From assembly GCA_021234155.1 (NCBI GenBank), contig JAJEKV010000058.1:3107412-3171411 (forward strand): DNA of 64,000 bases, given 5' to 3'. Below are positions 13,143 through 25,351 of this stretch, piece after piece. Position 1 is the first letter of the stretch. Every line of letters begins with the position of its first letter. The translations under genes were made by a program, and so were the position numbers. Origin of the DNA: Isoetes taiwanensis. Its lineage: Eukaryota; Streptophyta; Lycopodiopsida; Isoetales; Isoetaceae. The notes beneath the pieces were generated by a model. It saw nothing but the letters and a program-made list of their open reading frames with translations, was not told the origin of the DNA and did no database searches.

Positions 13143-13185
13143 TATTAAGTATATCCACGTGTGCCCGACGTTTGGGCGCATAAGT
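13143..13185 (-). other. second degenerate Helitron-like terminus
   Basis: The string 'cacgtgtgcccgacgtttgggc' region, with a gccc...gggc hairpin around 13159-13173, mirrors the terminus at 12766-12795 (acgtgtgcccggcgttgcc). The CTAG expected to its left is degraded (attaagta). It may be a nested or older copy of the same terminus. Confidence 0.3.
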
Positions 13186-13337
13186 CGAGGTCTGTGCTAA
13201 TGGAAGACGATAAGTTGCGGTTTGTGTTAATCCAAGATGGTTGTAAAAAGATACTGAGGCGTTGAAACATTTTAATGTCCAATATCGCCGCATTTAAGTA
13301 AGGGTTTGTCTTTGTATGAGCCTTCAATCAGTATAGA

Positions 13338-16300
13338 AACCATCTATGATGCAATCCAAATCAGCATGTTTAGAAAGCTTATGTTGATTAACTTTTAGAA
13401 CCCACACCACAATACTCTGTCCCAAGAATTTGAAACATTTGTCCAACTACATGTTCACCACAATAGTCTGTCCCAATATCTGGTGTAAATTGCTCACAAT
13501 ATATGTTGAGTTGCAGCTACCTATTACATTAGACGTTTCTCTTCAAATTGCTTGTATTTCCAAAGTTCAAATCTTATACTTTAGCAATATCATTCCTGAA
13601 ATTTTGACACATTTCTTGGAATTTGACAAATCCACGGAACAAATACAGTTGTTAAGATAGATGTGAAGGTGCACAAACTATTATTTAAGGCAAAAGGTTA
13701 AGAACTTTGAATAATGCTTTGCAGGAGTAACAAACGTTTAGAATAGACCACATACTCAAAGGATTTGTTCTAAACAATTATAAATACCTAAAAATGTAAC
13801 AAAGACGTCAGTAATGGTTTGTTTATCTCTCCAGCCACTTCGTCTTACCAAAATAATTACTGGAGTAAAAGAAGACTTGTTGGCTTCTAAAATCTCTTTA
13901 GATCAGATTCTTCACTATCATACTCGCACAAATGTCCATGAAATGCCACTGATATCCTTATAATTTGACAACATTTAACACAATCTAAGACATCAGATGT
14001 ATATATAGCAGCACGGAGAAGTGAACTAATTTGTGAATACTTGGAGGGAAAAAAAATTGGCAGCTATAATCTTGCTCAAAATCAGCCACATATGCAATGC
14101 TATATGCACTTACTTATTCCGCATACCTGTTTGACAAACAAAAAGTAAAGAGGAAACAACTTAGAATATTTTCACATACCTCTGATTACTCTAGAAAGGA
14201 TGCATCAAGGAATGAACATCTTATGTCGCGGCAAAACAGAAGTGGGATACCTAAGCCAGAAAAGGAAGTAGGAAAACCTGGATTTCTTGAAAAGAACAAA
14301 GCCAATATTTGTTTGCTACTCTGTGAACCGAATATCAAAATATATCGTGCCTCAAGATATGATTCGATGCCCTGTATCAAGACCACAAACTATTAAAAGT
14401 GCCAAGTCTTTGCTTACAGCAAGAGATGCGTTGAAGGACTCAATGTACACGTAATGGCGCCCAATAGGCTCCCAGCCTACAAAGAATGCTTAAAGAATAC
14501 GATGCTTGATTTACTTGCATGTGATTTCATACTTTGGACAATCTATTGACCAAGCTTAGCATTTCAAAACAATGCACTTACAATCCATGGCAAATGTGGC
14601 GGCAAACAATGGGATGTCAACGATTACTTCCAAGCTACATGTTAATGCAACCACTTATTTGCTACATCTTGGACAATACGTGAATCACTTGGGGTCATTA
14701 GGAAGACAAAATTTTTGAAATATAAAGCAATGTGCAAATCCTACACGCAAATCGATTTCAAATGTACAAACTAAATCTTGTTCGACTTTAAGCGAGGCCA
14801 ATATTGAAATAACTTTGCAATCTTGCGATAGAAGAATGGGGCTTCAACCCCAATGTGAGAACATGTTTGCAAGAGCATCTAGCATCTGACCCTAAAGCCA
14901 TCAACAAAGGCCCTATTAAAAAAACTTTGCCTTGAAACGACTTTGTGGCGAAGGATTCTTGACGAGCAGCTGTAGCAGCCTTGTCTAAGCGGATACCAGC
15001 AATATCGAGTTTGCCTCAACCATGTGCTCTAGGACTGCGGAGATTTGCAATTTTGCCTCCTTTCCGCTTTGCCCATGCATATATTCACGCACATGATCGA
15101 GGATAAACTTCGAATGTCAAACAATGATACAATGCAAACAGCGACAAAACGCGGTCGGTATGCACTTAGGAGAAATTCGAAAATAAGTAAAAGCAACTTT
15201 GAAGAGATTGCAAAAAAAAATATAAAAACGAGGAGCATAGATGTTTACAATAACAATTTTTAGGACGAATTTCTTTGGAGGTATTGCTTGGAATTAACAT
15301 GCCGGCATTTTTTGAGTGGAGGAAGAAATAGAAGGAAGTCCGAATTACTTATGCGAAGTACTTCAAAGTAGTATAGGATCTCTGCAAATAAGATGACCTA
15401 TGGAAGTCTTGAATCTCACGCACCTTTGCAAAATCGGATAAGATGCAAATTAAACTTGAATATAGATAAGATGGAAAACCTTGCCATCAACAAAATACCC
15501 TGCTCGAGCGACTTGCACATCACCAGCTCTATTGAAGCGGAAGGATTGAGCGAGGCGCTATAAGCGATGAAATATTCAACGAGAGAATCTTTGGATTTAC
15601 CTTGGGCCGAATATCCAAGTAGGGGTTCGCCCAAAGTAGTGCCGTGCCTACAAAGAAGAAAGCCATTAGGGGCGGCGTTACCTTAGCGTCAAAAGCGGCT
15701 CAAACCTAACAAGCCACAGTAGCGGTGCCCTAGAAAAATGTAACTCTTGTATACCCAAAAGTGGAAAAAAAAATGTGATTGGAAAACCTAAAAGCTTGCC
15801 CGGAAAAAGCGTAACATACGCGGGCGTAAGCTGGCCGTTAACAACAGGAAAGTCCACCAATTTAAATAAGTAGATATTGAACTACAGATGAGAATAAATA
15901 AAAAGTATTGAGTCAACCTGCCAATAGAACTTGACTTGAAAGCTCTAGTATTGCACTTGACTTGAGAGCTTTAGTGCTCTAGTGTTGCACTTGACTTGAG
16001 AGCTCTAGTATTGTATCGTTCTTAACAATCACCTCAGCAAAATGTGACTAAATACAATTGTTGCAAACAATGCTCTGTCGTAATTACTACCATCTCGGAT
16101 CATAACGTAAGCACACGCTTGTACCGTGATGTGGCTTCTAAGATAATAGATTTGAAACACGAGTTGTTTTAATGCTAAGATTTTCATATCAGTTGACATC
16201 ATTGTCTATTGCTCATTGCTAATTTGAAGTTAGTTTGCATGCCAATTGATACCATTTGTAGGTTGTAGTGGATATAAGTTGTCACTTTCTGTTATCTTGC

Positions 16301-19200
16301 AATATTGGCCTTGTATGGTTATCTTGCAATATTGGCCTTAGTTGGTCTTGTTCAATAAGATATGCTTGTGTTTTTATCCTGAGCAAACGCAACATGTATC
16401 TTTGACCCAAAAAAAAAAGGGAGCTTGAATTCACTATGTAAAATGAAAAAGGTAGTCACATCCATTAGATATAGTTTTGTTATGCTTTTGGAATGGAATT
16501 GAATTAAATAATATGATAAACAAAAAGTACTGAGGTCATGAAAGTGTGAAAACAATGCAGAGTGTTAGCTTTATAGAGCATTGTTTTAAAACATATACAA
16601 AGATAACTTAAATTCACCTGAATAGTGTAAGAAAAGGGCATGAGAATTTATGAGATATGAATGAATTTTGACTAGAGATATGAGGAGACTAACAAAAGAC
16701 ATACGAGAGAGGTGGCAACACTTGGTTTGTTTTCTATCAAACTTAAAGGCAAGGGACAAGTTCATTCCTTTCCAAATATGACCCAATGGAATTGATATTT
16801 GATTAAGTTCAGTGGCTCGACCACAAAAGACAGTATTTGCGAAATAAAACTATAGCTGGTTAGAGGAAGAAAATGGGAGCAATATGCCAGCATATGAAAG
16901 CTAGGGAATTTTCTTGCCAATACAAAGAACATGCTTTAGAGGCTTCAACATGACACTCTCATTGCCATGGACTAATCTCAGCCTTGAAAGCTACTACAGT
17001 TAACGCTACCAGAAAATTTTTGCTTGCAAAGAATTACAGATTGGAATACGGAAAATAGTAGGTGTTAAGTATTCTTCATCTTTGACAAATAAAATGGAAA
17101 ATAAAACACATCCATAATAGGATCATCCAACACAGGTTTCTTCTCTCTTGCTTTGAACAGTTCATAGCCAACTAAACTCAAGAATCGCGATGCCTTAAAA
17201 AACAGTGTAACTTGATGCCTTTAAAAGCTTGTAGAAGTATCTCTATAAGTTCATGAGGTACTACTAATCTTGTTGCCTTTTGCATGCCTCTATCAATCAC
17301 GCTTAAACTCAAACATTGGGACGTGTAAAATAGCTGTGAATTTCTTGGAAGACATGCATTTGCAATATAATGGAGGAAGAACAATGAGATGGGAGAGGAC
17401 AATGGGAAATGTCTTAAAAGAATGGCGAGATAATGAGAAAAATTCGACATTGCAGCTAGGGTGGAAAATGGACAAGGGGCCAAAAAACATTGCTCCCATA
17501 CTAGCCCGATGTGTAAAAGCCATGTCGGATTTGAAGAGAAAACGGACTGGCAAGAAAACATAATATTAAGAGCATCATAACACATTACTCATAATAATGA
17601 GATCCAAAAGGAGCATAGATTGCCACAATAAATGAGGTACTATAAGCTGATCTATCATCATATGTATTGTCACAAGGGCTATAACATGTTATCTTCAGCA
17701 AAAGATGACAAATGTCATACTTCAAATGGAATGCAAAATGCTCAAACTCAAACATGTTCCAAGCCAGGCCTATAGATTTAATGTACTAAGTTAGAACATG
17801 TGTCACTCATGATTGATAGCTATTGCAGAGAGTAAAGAAGCAAAATGAGTTGGTGGTTTTAAAGCAACAAAGACAAAGGAGCTCATTTGATGCTGAAGGG
17901 CTCTCTGAATGCCAGTTTTTTAGATCCACTTTTCTACTATAAAGAGCAGTATCAGAGCATAAAATGAAAGGCCTTATGGAAACACATACCTATCCATGAT
18001 CAAAGGATTCCTGCATCAGTTTGCCTTGGGAAAAACTTGTTGTTATTAGTAAAAATTTCTTGCTTATTTGGAGTGTTTCTACCATGGACTATGCATTGTC
18101 ACTCAGATGTATTTTCTGCGTTTAGCTTGCATGGCAGATAAAATGTTTCTTCTACCCACTATTCTTTTGTGCATAGCTAAATTCTATTTATAGTTACACG
18201 AGAGCTCTAAACCAAAATATTTGTAACTTTGTACCTGCTCCATTGTTTCACTTTTAAAATAAAAGGTTTTTTGTTTCGGCATCGACTAACTCCTTCCCAC
18301 TTTTGAACTTATCTATTTTTTGTTTGAACAGAATGAGCACGAAATATTAATAGGTTGTTTGCAACTAAGGCCAACATTCAAACACAAGGAGGTTCTATAT
18401 ACAGATTATTTAAAAAGCCCATTAACCTACTCTAGATGCGTGAATCACCTTTATATAAATAGATTGAAAATGGAAATCCGTGAGATTAGAAACCATAGCA
18501 AAGGGAAAACACAGAGACAAATATGGCTAGGTTGAATTTGGCGAGAGAGTTCGCAGCGATTATGGAAAAGCATTTTTGGGGGTTAGGCTGACGTTCCCAA
18601 AGCAGTCACGGTTATGATTTTACACCTGTTGTCCACTACGTAGATCAAGATCCCAAGACTAGTGAGCGCCCACATTAAATTTTTAGGACATAAAGACCAG
18701 AATTACTCGAGATAAGGTTGTTGTATTTAGGAAGCAGGGAAAGGGGACATAAAAGTGAGTAGCAATATATGAATAAGGCATGCCACATTTTTAGATTATA
18801 TAATTGGAGTGAGATGCATTTGTTGTTTGTTATATAAAATATGACAGGTGCATAGTGTTGGTTTTATTGTCGGTAAGAACTGGCATTGTCTTGGGCTTAA
18901 AACTTCGGTTATTGCATCTTTGCTAGTCCCTTTTTTTTTTTTTTAATGTCACGCGCCAACGCTGGGATTATCTAACGCTATCGTAAATGACTCAAACATT
19001 AGAAGATTTTCGAATAGATTTTGAAAGCTTTCTAGCAAAAGCAACAAAAAACATCAAACAAGAGAGTGCCACGTAAGCTAAACTTTTAAACTCAGCAATG
19101 CGGGCGCCAATTTCCAACCGTCTCTCATTTTGCAGCAGCTTATGTGCATGTTCTTAAATAAGTATAGACAATCGATTGTTTTGATGCTAATACTTGAAAT
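13338..19200. other. unassigned DNA upstream of the host gene
   Basis: I see no supported gene over nearly 6 kb. Small tandem repeats occur at about 15925-16010 ('acttgactt.agagct.tagt' three times) and 16295-16340 ('ttatcttgcaatattggcc' twice). Overlapping frames at 17.2-17.6 kb (97 codons plus strand, 135 codons minus strand) have no recognisable domain. The last few hundred bases should hold the promoter and leader of the 19.2-kb gene. 'cattttgcag' at about 19127-19136 could be a leader-intron acceptor. Confidence 0.35.
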
Positions 19201-21911
19201 ATGAACAGTGCAAGAGATAGATCGACCATTTTCCAATCTCCTAGAAGGGCATACAGTGCAAGAGGACCTCGATCTGATAGCCCTAGAACAGATTCATCTT
19301 CCGGCAGACCTAAAACAGCAAGGGAGGTAGATGCCAAGAATTGCAGTTCAATTTCAAGGAGCCCTAGAACTCCAAAAACTCCAGGAACTTTAGATTATAG
19401 GAGCTCCAGAACTTCTCGAAGCCAAGGAAATGCAAGAAGTCCGAGGAGACATGGCAGCCCATATTCACCAGAGAACCGTATGCACTATCATTCTCCTCGT
19501 TCTTCTCGTCCTCACACCGCTGGAGAAGTTTTAGTGGCCAGAAGAAAGGAATTGCCACATGATTATCCAGGCAAAATACCTCCAAAGCCTGGAAGTGTTG
19601 TAACACCAATTAGAGGACCTGTGGAGGAGGTTGCTGATAGAGAGAGCCTTATTTCTAACATCAGAGAAATGCAACGGCTTGCCCATGAACAAAAGAAGTT
19701 GATGAAGTACCATAAGTTTTATTTAAGTGCAGTGCAGATGCAAAACAGGTCGGATATTTTAAAAACAATCTCATTTCTTCTCATATTGTTAGAGTCCAGT
19801 ACTAGTTTATTAATCAGCCAAGAATTCCATAACAGGACATTAGAAGATAAGCTGGGAGACCTGGAACTTAAGAGAGCAGGGACAAAAAATCCATTAGCTA
19901 TTCTTTCTCGAAGATTACGTCGTAAAGCTCAAGGCATGTGCTTAAACCTTGTTTTGCAATGTTAGAACATGGAACTTTCATTTAAACATGGCTCAAGGTT
20001 GTTGCGTATATGTGTTGGTTGCATTTACTTTTAGGAAGCTGACATTTTCTTTCTGGCAGATCTGAAGCTAAAAATTGCACGTTTGCAAAGCTTGTGCGAT
20101 TCACAGCATGAAGAACTCTGCCTTCGTCATAGGGATATCCGTGGGCTGTATACCAAGGTACTTATCATGTGGCATTTTTTAGGCAGCAGCATTTGATTTG
20201 GGAAAGGGAATGAAAGGATTTTCTTCTATTCCTTTATAGGAAGTAGAGCTTGAAAGAGATATTTTTTCTGAAGAGTTGTTATCCCTGGTAAAAGTTATAA
20301 AACGCCTCAATGAGATAGGTGCCCATATTTATTCTGAGCATAAGAATGTGATTCAAATGAAGGACCAACTTGCTGATTGGAGCATGCAGAATCATGAGCT
20401 TGAAATGCAGTATGGGGTGAGTATCTATTGTCCTGAGGTTGCTTGATGTCAATGACCTACATTGCTAGTGCTAAAGGGAATGGTTATGTGCAGGCCTTTC
20501 GCGATGCTGTTGATGAAATGAACCATCAAGTTTACACAGCTAAGTTCAAGGCAGGAGAAGCCCTAAATAAAGCCAGGAAATATAAGAGAAAGAGGCTTGG
20601 GTTATCTATGCACCTAAAGAACAAAGAATCATATTTGGGGTATTTGAAATCATGGAATAAGAATGCGCTAAAACGCATACAGAGGCTAGAGAAGAAGTTG
20701 AAACGTTTGAGTGATGAAGGTTCTCGTCGCAATGCAGAGAACATTTCACGTGGTTTGGCCAATGCTTTAAATAGTGAAATTATTGGGAAAGAACTTCAAA
20801 GGAAGGAATGGAAATGTGAGGCCAAGAAACCTGATGCAGAAGTTCACACTGCTTATCTGGAAAGTGAAACAGAGATACTAGAAGGTGAAGAGCGCAAAAG
20901 GAAGGAAACACTCAGAAAGATGGGTGAGAAAGAGATACATGATGGAGATTATGAGAACACTAGTGATATAGAGGTAATAGAAGGTGAAGAACATGAAAAG
21001 AAGGAGACACTGAGAGAGATGGGCGAGAAAGAGACACATGATGGAGATTATGAGAACAATAGTGTTACTACTACCACTATTTGCGTTGACGCTCATGAAG
21101 ATGTTGAAGACGATCTTATCGGCACAGACGATGAGATAGAAGAAAGAAGTTGTTGTGGTTTAATTCGCCGATCCCCAAGCAAGTCACCATCTCCGAGCAA
21201 GTCACCGCCACCTCCGGTGTTTCAACCGACATTGCATCGGGTACGAACACGGATGGTACAGTTGGAAGAGCCAAAGAAGCAGGAATTAGCATCTTTAGCA
21301 GTGGGCCAGCCAATAGAACATATTGCAACTAGTGAGGCTACAAAAAATATGAACAGTGATGAGGATTTGCAAATGGAACAGCAAGATCTGCTGCCATTGC
21401 ATGAGCTTGAGAATAAAGACTCTGAGCACAGTGGGCAGATAGAAGGTAATCATGAGCATGGGCATGGGCACAAGCATGAGCATGAGCATCATCACCATCG
21501 CCATCACCATCACCATGAGCATGAGGACAAGCACGAGCATAAGAAGCATGATGGTGATGAAGACAAGCACCTGCATTGGCATGATGAGCATAGTGGTCAG
21601 AAAGATGTGCATGAACACAAGCTTGAGCATGAGAGTCAGCAAGAGCACGCGCACAAGTATCACCAAGATGATAGGGAACATAAAGTTGAGCACGAGCATC
21701 AGCAAGCTGACAGTGAGAACCTACAGCATGAGCATGAGCACATGAGCATGAGCATGAGCATGAGCATGAGCATGAGCATGCGCATATTGAAACAACTGAA
21801 GAAATCACCGAGCATAGGTTTGGGTTGCGTGAGTGTGTCCTTCCAGATGATTATGAACGGATTACCATTATAAAGAGCAAGAAGGTTATCTTTTTGGAAG
21901 AGGACGAATGA
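19201..21911 (+). CDS. coiled-coil protein with basic SPR-rich N-terminus and His/Glu-rich tract (function unknown)
   Basis: Five exons are inferred: 19201-19748, 19836-19933, 20060-20157, 20240-20416 and 20494-21911. All introns are GT-AG except the second, which is GC-AG; reading phase is kept across every junction. Intron 1 is 87 bases with no stop, so it could be retained. The protein is about 778 residues. Residues 1-130 are Ser/Pro/Arg-rich with many SPR and TPR motifs. Residues about 140-450 are highly charged and coiled-coil-like. Two 33-residue repeats then follow, a Pro/Ser stretch (SPSKSPSPSKSPPPP), a His/Glu/Asp tract from about residue 627, and an acidic C-terminus ending KKVIFLEEDE. 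The start is the first ATG after an upstream stop, but an earlier exon cannot be excluded. Basic SPR-rich tails are common in microtubule-binding proteins and His-rich tracts can bind metal ions; both roles are guesses. A frame change near 21739 separates the continuous frame from the C-terminus given here. Confidence 0.75.
19934..20059 (+). other. GC-AG intron of the host gene
   Basis: The donor reads AAG|GCATGT and the acceptor TTTCTGGCAG|A. Joining the exons gives an open frame from ...RRKAQ into DLKLKIARL..., continuing the charged helical sequence. No GT donor nearby gives an open joint. GC-AG is the known minor variant of the U2-type intron. Confidence 0.65.
20872..21063 (+). repeat. 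in-frame 99-bp tandem duplication inside exon 5
   Basis: Two copies of 33 codons (20872-20970 and 20971-21063), each containing EGEE, KKETLR-like, MGEKE, HDGDYEN. Copy differences are mainly base substitutions and the frame is intact, which suggests selection on the protein. It adds one extra helical, acidic/basic block. Confidence 0.9.
21451..21784 (+). repeat. His/Glu codon repeat tract with frame change
   Basis: The tract is made of CAT/CAC and GAG/GAT/AAG codons, giving a long run of His alternating with Glu, Asp and Lys and including an HHHHRHHHHHH-like core. At 21739-21741 the pattern changes from gag-cac to c-atg-agc: the continuous frame becomes alternating Met-Ser, while the shifted frame keeps His-Glu and runs on to a sensible acidic C-terminus at 21911. 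A one-base loss or two-base gain within a six-base repeat unit explains this. It could be a real allele or a consensus error. Confidence 0.85.
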
Positions 21912-22446
21912 TGGTGATGGAGGATGTTAGTCCCTACGATGATGATAGCCAGTGAATACATCTGCCCCCACATGGTACACTACCTTATCAATTTGTTTAT
22001 CGGGGATGTAATGCTATGAGAAATACCTCAGGTAAGAATACTCCTTAGTTTTTTTTTTTTATAATCGCAGCTTTATATTTCTTGAATTTATCTATTCAAG
22101 CACGAATAGCCCATGGATGTTGCAGGTTTATGCTAAACCTTCAATCTCTGAAGACAAGACCAACTGCAGTTTTTTCTTGGAAATCTTTTTCTTCTTGAGG
22201 TTCGTCTTTTCTCTTTTTTTTTTTTTCTTTAGGCAGTTGATTTTATAGCGGATTTCTTGCCCAGCTTATTAAATTGGGTGTTTGCAGCTTCACAAGAGTA
22301 TCAATTTTGTTGGATTTTACTGTTGCAGCTGCAAAGGAAGGGTATAATCTATCTACTATTATTTCGATTCTTTTTCAATGACATTCAATACCCTAATCCA
22401 GCTAATGTGGCAAGGAGTAATAAGTTTTTGGTTTGATCACTTTGTC

Positions 22447-22452
22447 AATAAA
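22447..22452 (+). terminator. candidate polyadenylation signal
   Basis: AATAAA lies about 535 bases after the proposed stop in AT-rich sequence. Plant signals are loose, so this is only the best-looking candidate; several T-rich runs precede it. Confidence 0.35.
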
Positions 22453-25351
22453 ATGTCCAAAATTCAAGGTTTGAACTGACACAAGCTTTTCGTCTTTTCA
22501 ATGCAACGGATTGGATTGATCTTTGTTATAACTTGTGGATTTACATGTTATCTTCCATACAGTCGAGAAATGTGCGTTAGGGAGACTAAACTATTGCTTT
22601 TTTATTGGAAATAATAATCCTTAGCATCTAAAAATTGCAACTAATGCTTATTTCATATTCTTGGAAATGAGGATATCTTTGTGCTTTAGTTTAGTTTTGG
22701 GTTGGGGGAGGGTTTTCGGGCGTGGATTGGGACTATATGATTTTCGTATGGTATTGTATAAAAAATGGTATAATTTGCCATGTGGGAGGGAGCTTGAGTG
22801 GTTTTGCTATTTTGGGTGGTTTGGAACTCCCCTTTTTTGCATGGATTTTTTGCAAGGCTCAGTGCGAGAAAGCCAATTTGGAAGGCGCGAGGCGATTCTT
22901 TGTCTGCCCTATGGTATGTGTGCAGAGGCAGTGCAGGAGAGGGAGCCAGCGCGTGATTACGTGCCGAGACTAATTTGTAATCTATGAGCGCCTACTGACG
23001 GCGCTGCGTCATTGCTTGCACTTTCGGTATCTTAGCAGCACTTTCGTCGAGCTTCCTCCCGTGGCCTGCTTCCTGCGCGTCAACAAAATCTAGGAGGTTA
23101 AGGTTTTTGATTGGTGAGAGAGAATTTAAAATGCCTAGTTATGTCAAATTTGGTGAGCAGTGCGGGAGCTTGGAGGAATGGATAGCGGCATGGAAGCGAG
23201 GGTGGAAGGCGGCGGTTGACTTTGCCTTTGGTGAGCCAGCTTTGCTTGCTTGTGAGGTTCAAATCCCATATTCATTGTGGATGTTTTGTATTTCGCGAGT
23301 AGGAAGTGATTGGAGGCGAGCAAGGCCTGGCAGGTGTTGGGACACTACGGTACGGGGGTCGATTCCTCCAGGGTCCTAAGCTTGGGCACCATGGGCGGGG
23401 CTTCAGGATTGAGTTGGAGACTGCGATTAGCCTTTTGATGCAGTTTTTATATCATGGGTGTTCTATATTCTTTGCATTTATGTTCCCTTTTTCGAGCTCC
23501 AAGCTATGTGAATACAAGACCAACATTACTTGTAGATGTTGATGCTTTTGGAGACTCAATTTGAAGAAGAAAGGATCATATGGATTATCTCTTTCATTAA
23601 GCTTTGTAGTTTGTTATCGACTAGTGTTGAAGCTATAGTGAGAGCTTAATGAGAGCTGGCTATGGCGAGAAAAGGGCCTCGGTTATACTATGGCGGAGGT
23701 CGCGACAAATTATTGGCACCTTTGGGTTTTTTTTTATATTTGCTTCCTTTTTTATAGCAACCATAGGATTCGTTCTACTATTGACATTGGCATACAATTT
23801 TTCTCTCAAATTCTAATAGCCATTGATCACGGCCTGATACAGAATATTAGTAGAGATCAATGATTTGGGAATAAAACTTGAGCATTGGCCATAATACTTG
23901 GAAAAAACGATATAATACTTGGAAAGGGATAATGATGATGTTTTTTCAACAATTATTTAGGCCACATTGTTTGTCTCTTTTTGTGTCTTTTAGACCATAG
24001 GTCTATATGAGCTTTTGGATATAATTAAGTTTTCGTAAATTTTCTATGTGGAAGCGAAATGTGCACAAAACATCAAATATGCTTGAGGATTTTTTCCTCA
24101 TGAGATATAACACTTTATTTGCCAAATTAGCACTAATGCATCTTAGAGAGTTCAAGGCGGCTTAACTTGATCGCGATAATTTAATAAGAAGTAGGACCAT
24201 TATTAAGGGCATACATGTAAAAATGGTCAAAAAAGTAAAATTGATAGTAAAATAAGGTTCTAAAGCATCTCTCTAGTTCTAATTGCATGTCTCCCATCTA
24301 TATATAACCTAATAGATAAAATCGTAGACGAAAACTACCTGCTTCCTTAATAAGCTCGCAAACAATGAACCTCCCTGCACCAGCCTTGTGAAAACATCCC
24401 CTTCAGATCAACCAAAATCTGTCTTCCTCCGCCGTCCTTGTTCTGTGAATCGGACACCCACTTGTGGTCTCTCACTGCCCTTTTTATTTTTTTATTTATT
24501 TTTCTCTTGACTTCACCGCCTTTTCGAATAGACCCTGTTTGACATCTGGCATATGACACATGTAAAGGTTACATTATTCCACATCTCTGTTTAAAACTTT
24601 TTCAATATCTACGGAGAATGAATCTATTTGTATCCAAACTAATCAAATCTTGGATTGTGTAAACTGCAAACCCTTGTTTCAAGTAAGGCATTTAAATATT
24701 GATTAAAGTTTGCCTGTAAGAATTGTGGTTAGACGTAGAGGATGAGAGATTCTGTTAAAAGTAAACGAAGTCGTTAGTACCTCTAGAGAAATTATAGATC
24801 AATTTGATGGTTATTGTTTCCTTTCGATGGTGATCATGCCGTTAATAATTGTGCAATACTATGGTTGATGATGCCATAAGTATTTGATATTAATGGATGA
24901 CATTGAAAAGTTTTAGATTGATGTCTAAAATTTTTTAGCAGTAGTTGGTGCCATTGGTTGCGATTGGTGCTTCAACAAAAATTTATCACTTTTTCTTAAG
25001 CCTTACCCATTATTTGAAACTTATTGTTTAGTTAGTGCAACTTAAAACCTCGTTAATCGTGTTTTCACTTGGTAGATAAATTCAATCCTCATAGCATCTT
25101 AACTTAAATCCTCAGCCACAATAATTGTGATTGTAAATAATAGTTGGTGCTATTTGTGAGATCAAAATCATCTTTGGACCTTAAAACAGATTGAGTTGAT
25201 GCTCAATGGATTGACTTGGTGCTCAAGAGACACAAATTGAGTTGGTGCTTAATTTGTAGTTTCACAGTCTAGCGAGGTCAATTGCTTCAAAAAAGGAAAA
25301 GGCCGATATGAATATGGTAGCTGAGAGTGTGGTGTGAGTCTTGATGGACTA
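22453..25351. other. unassigned DNA between the host gene and the Ty3/gypsy element
   Basis: Plus-strand frames of 108 codons (22661-22987) and 90 codons (23107-23379) lie in a locally GC-richer stretch, but show no domain, repeat or splice pattern that I recognise. The remainder is AT-rich with no supported feature. Confidence 0.35.

Larger units (their letters stand above)
12766..13337 (-). mobile_element. candidate non-autonomous Helitron
   Basis: Read on the minus strand, a perfect hairpin (GCCCGGC, loop aac, GCCGGGC; plus 12779-12795) is followed nine bases later by CTAG (12766-12769) and then T. This is the known Helitron 3' end layout: a GC hairpin just before CTRR at an A/T insertion site. 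The proposed 5' end, TCTATACTG on the minus strand at about 13337, resembles Helitron 5' ends but lacks the expected flanking A, so that boundary is weak. No Rep or helicase coding sequence is present. Confidence 0.45.

Noticed and set aside
17178-17585. Overlapping frames of 135 (minus) and 97 (plus) codons
   Set aside because: Opposite-strand overlap, no domain, no splice context and composition like the surrounding intergenic DNA.
18931-18945. T run as a possible retroposon tail
   Set aside because: No LINE or SINE sequence or target duplication is recognisable on either side; simple T runs are common in this window.
21295-21808. Long minus-strand frames with Met/Leu/Val or Ala/Cys/His repeats
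   Set aside because: These are antisense shadows of the His/Glu codon repeat in the host gene.
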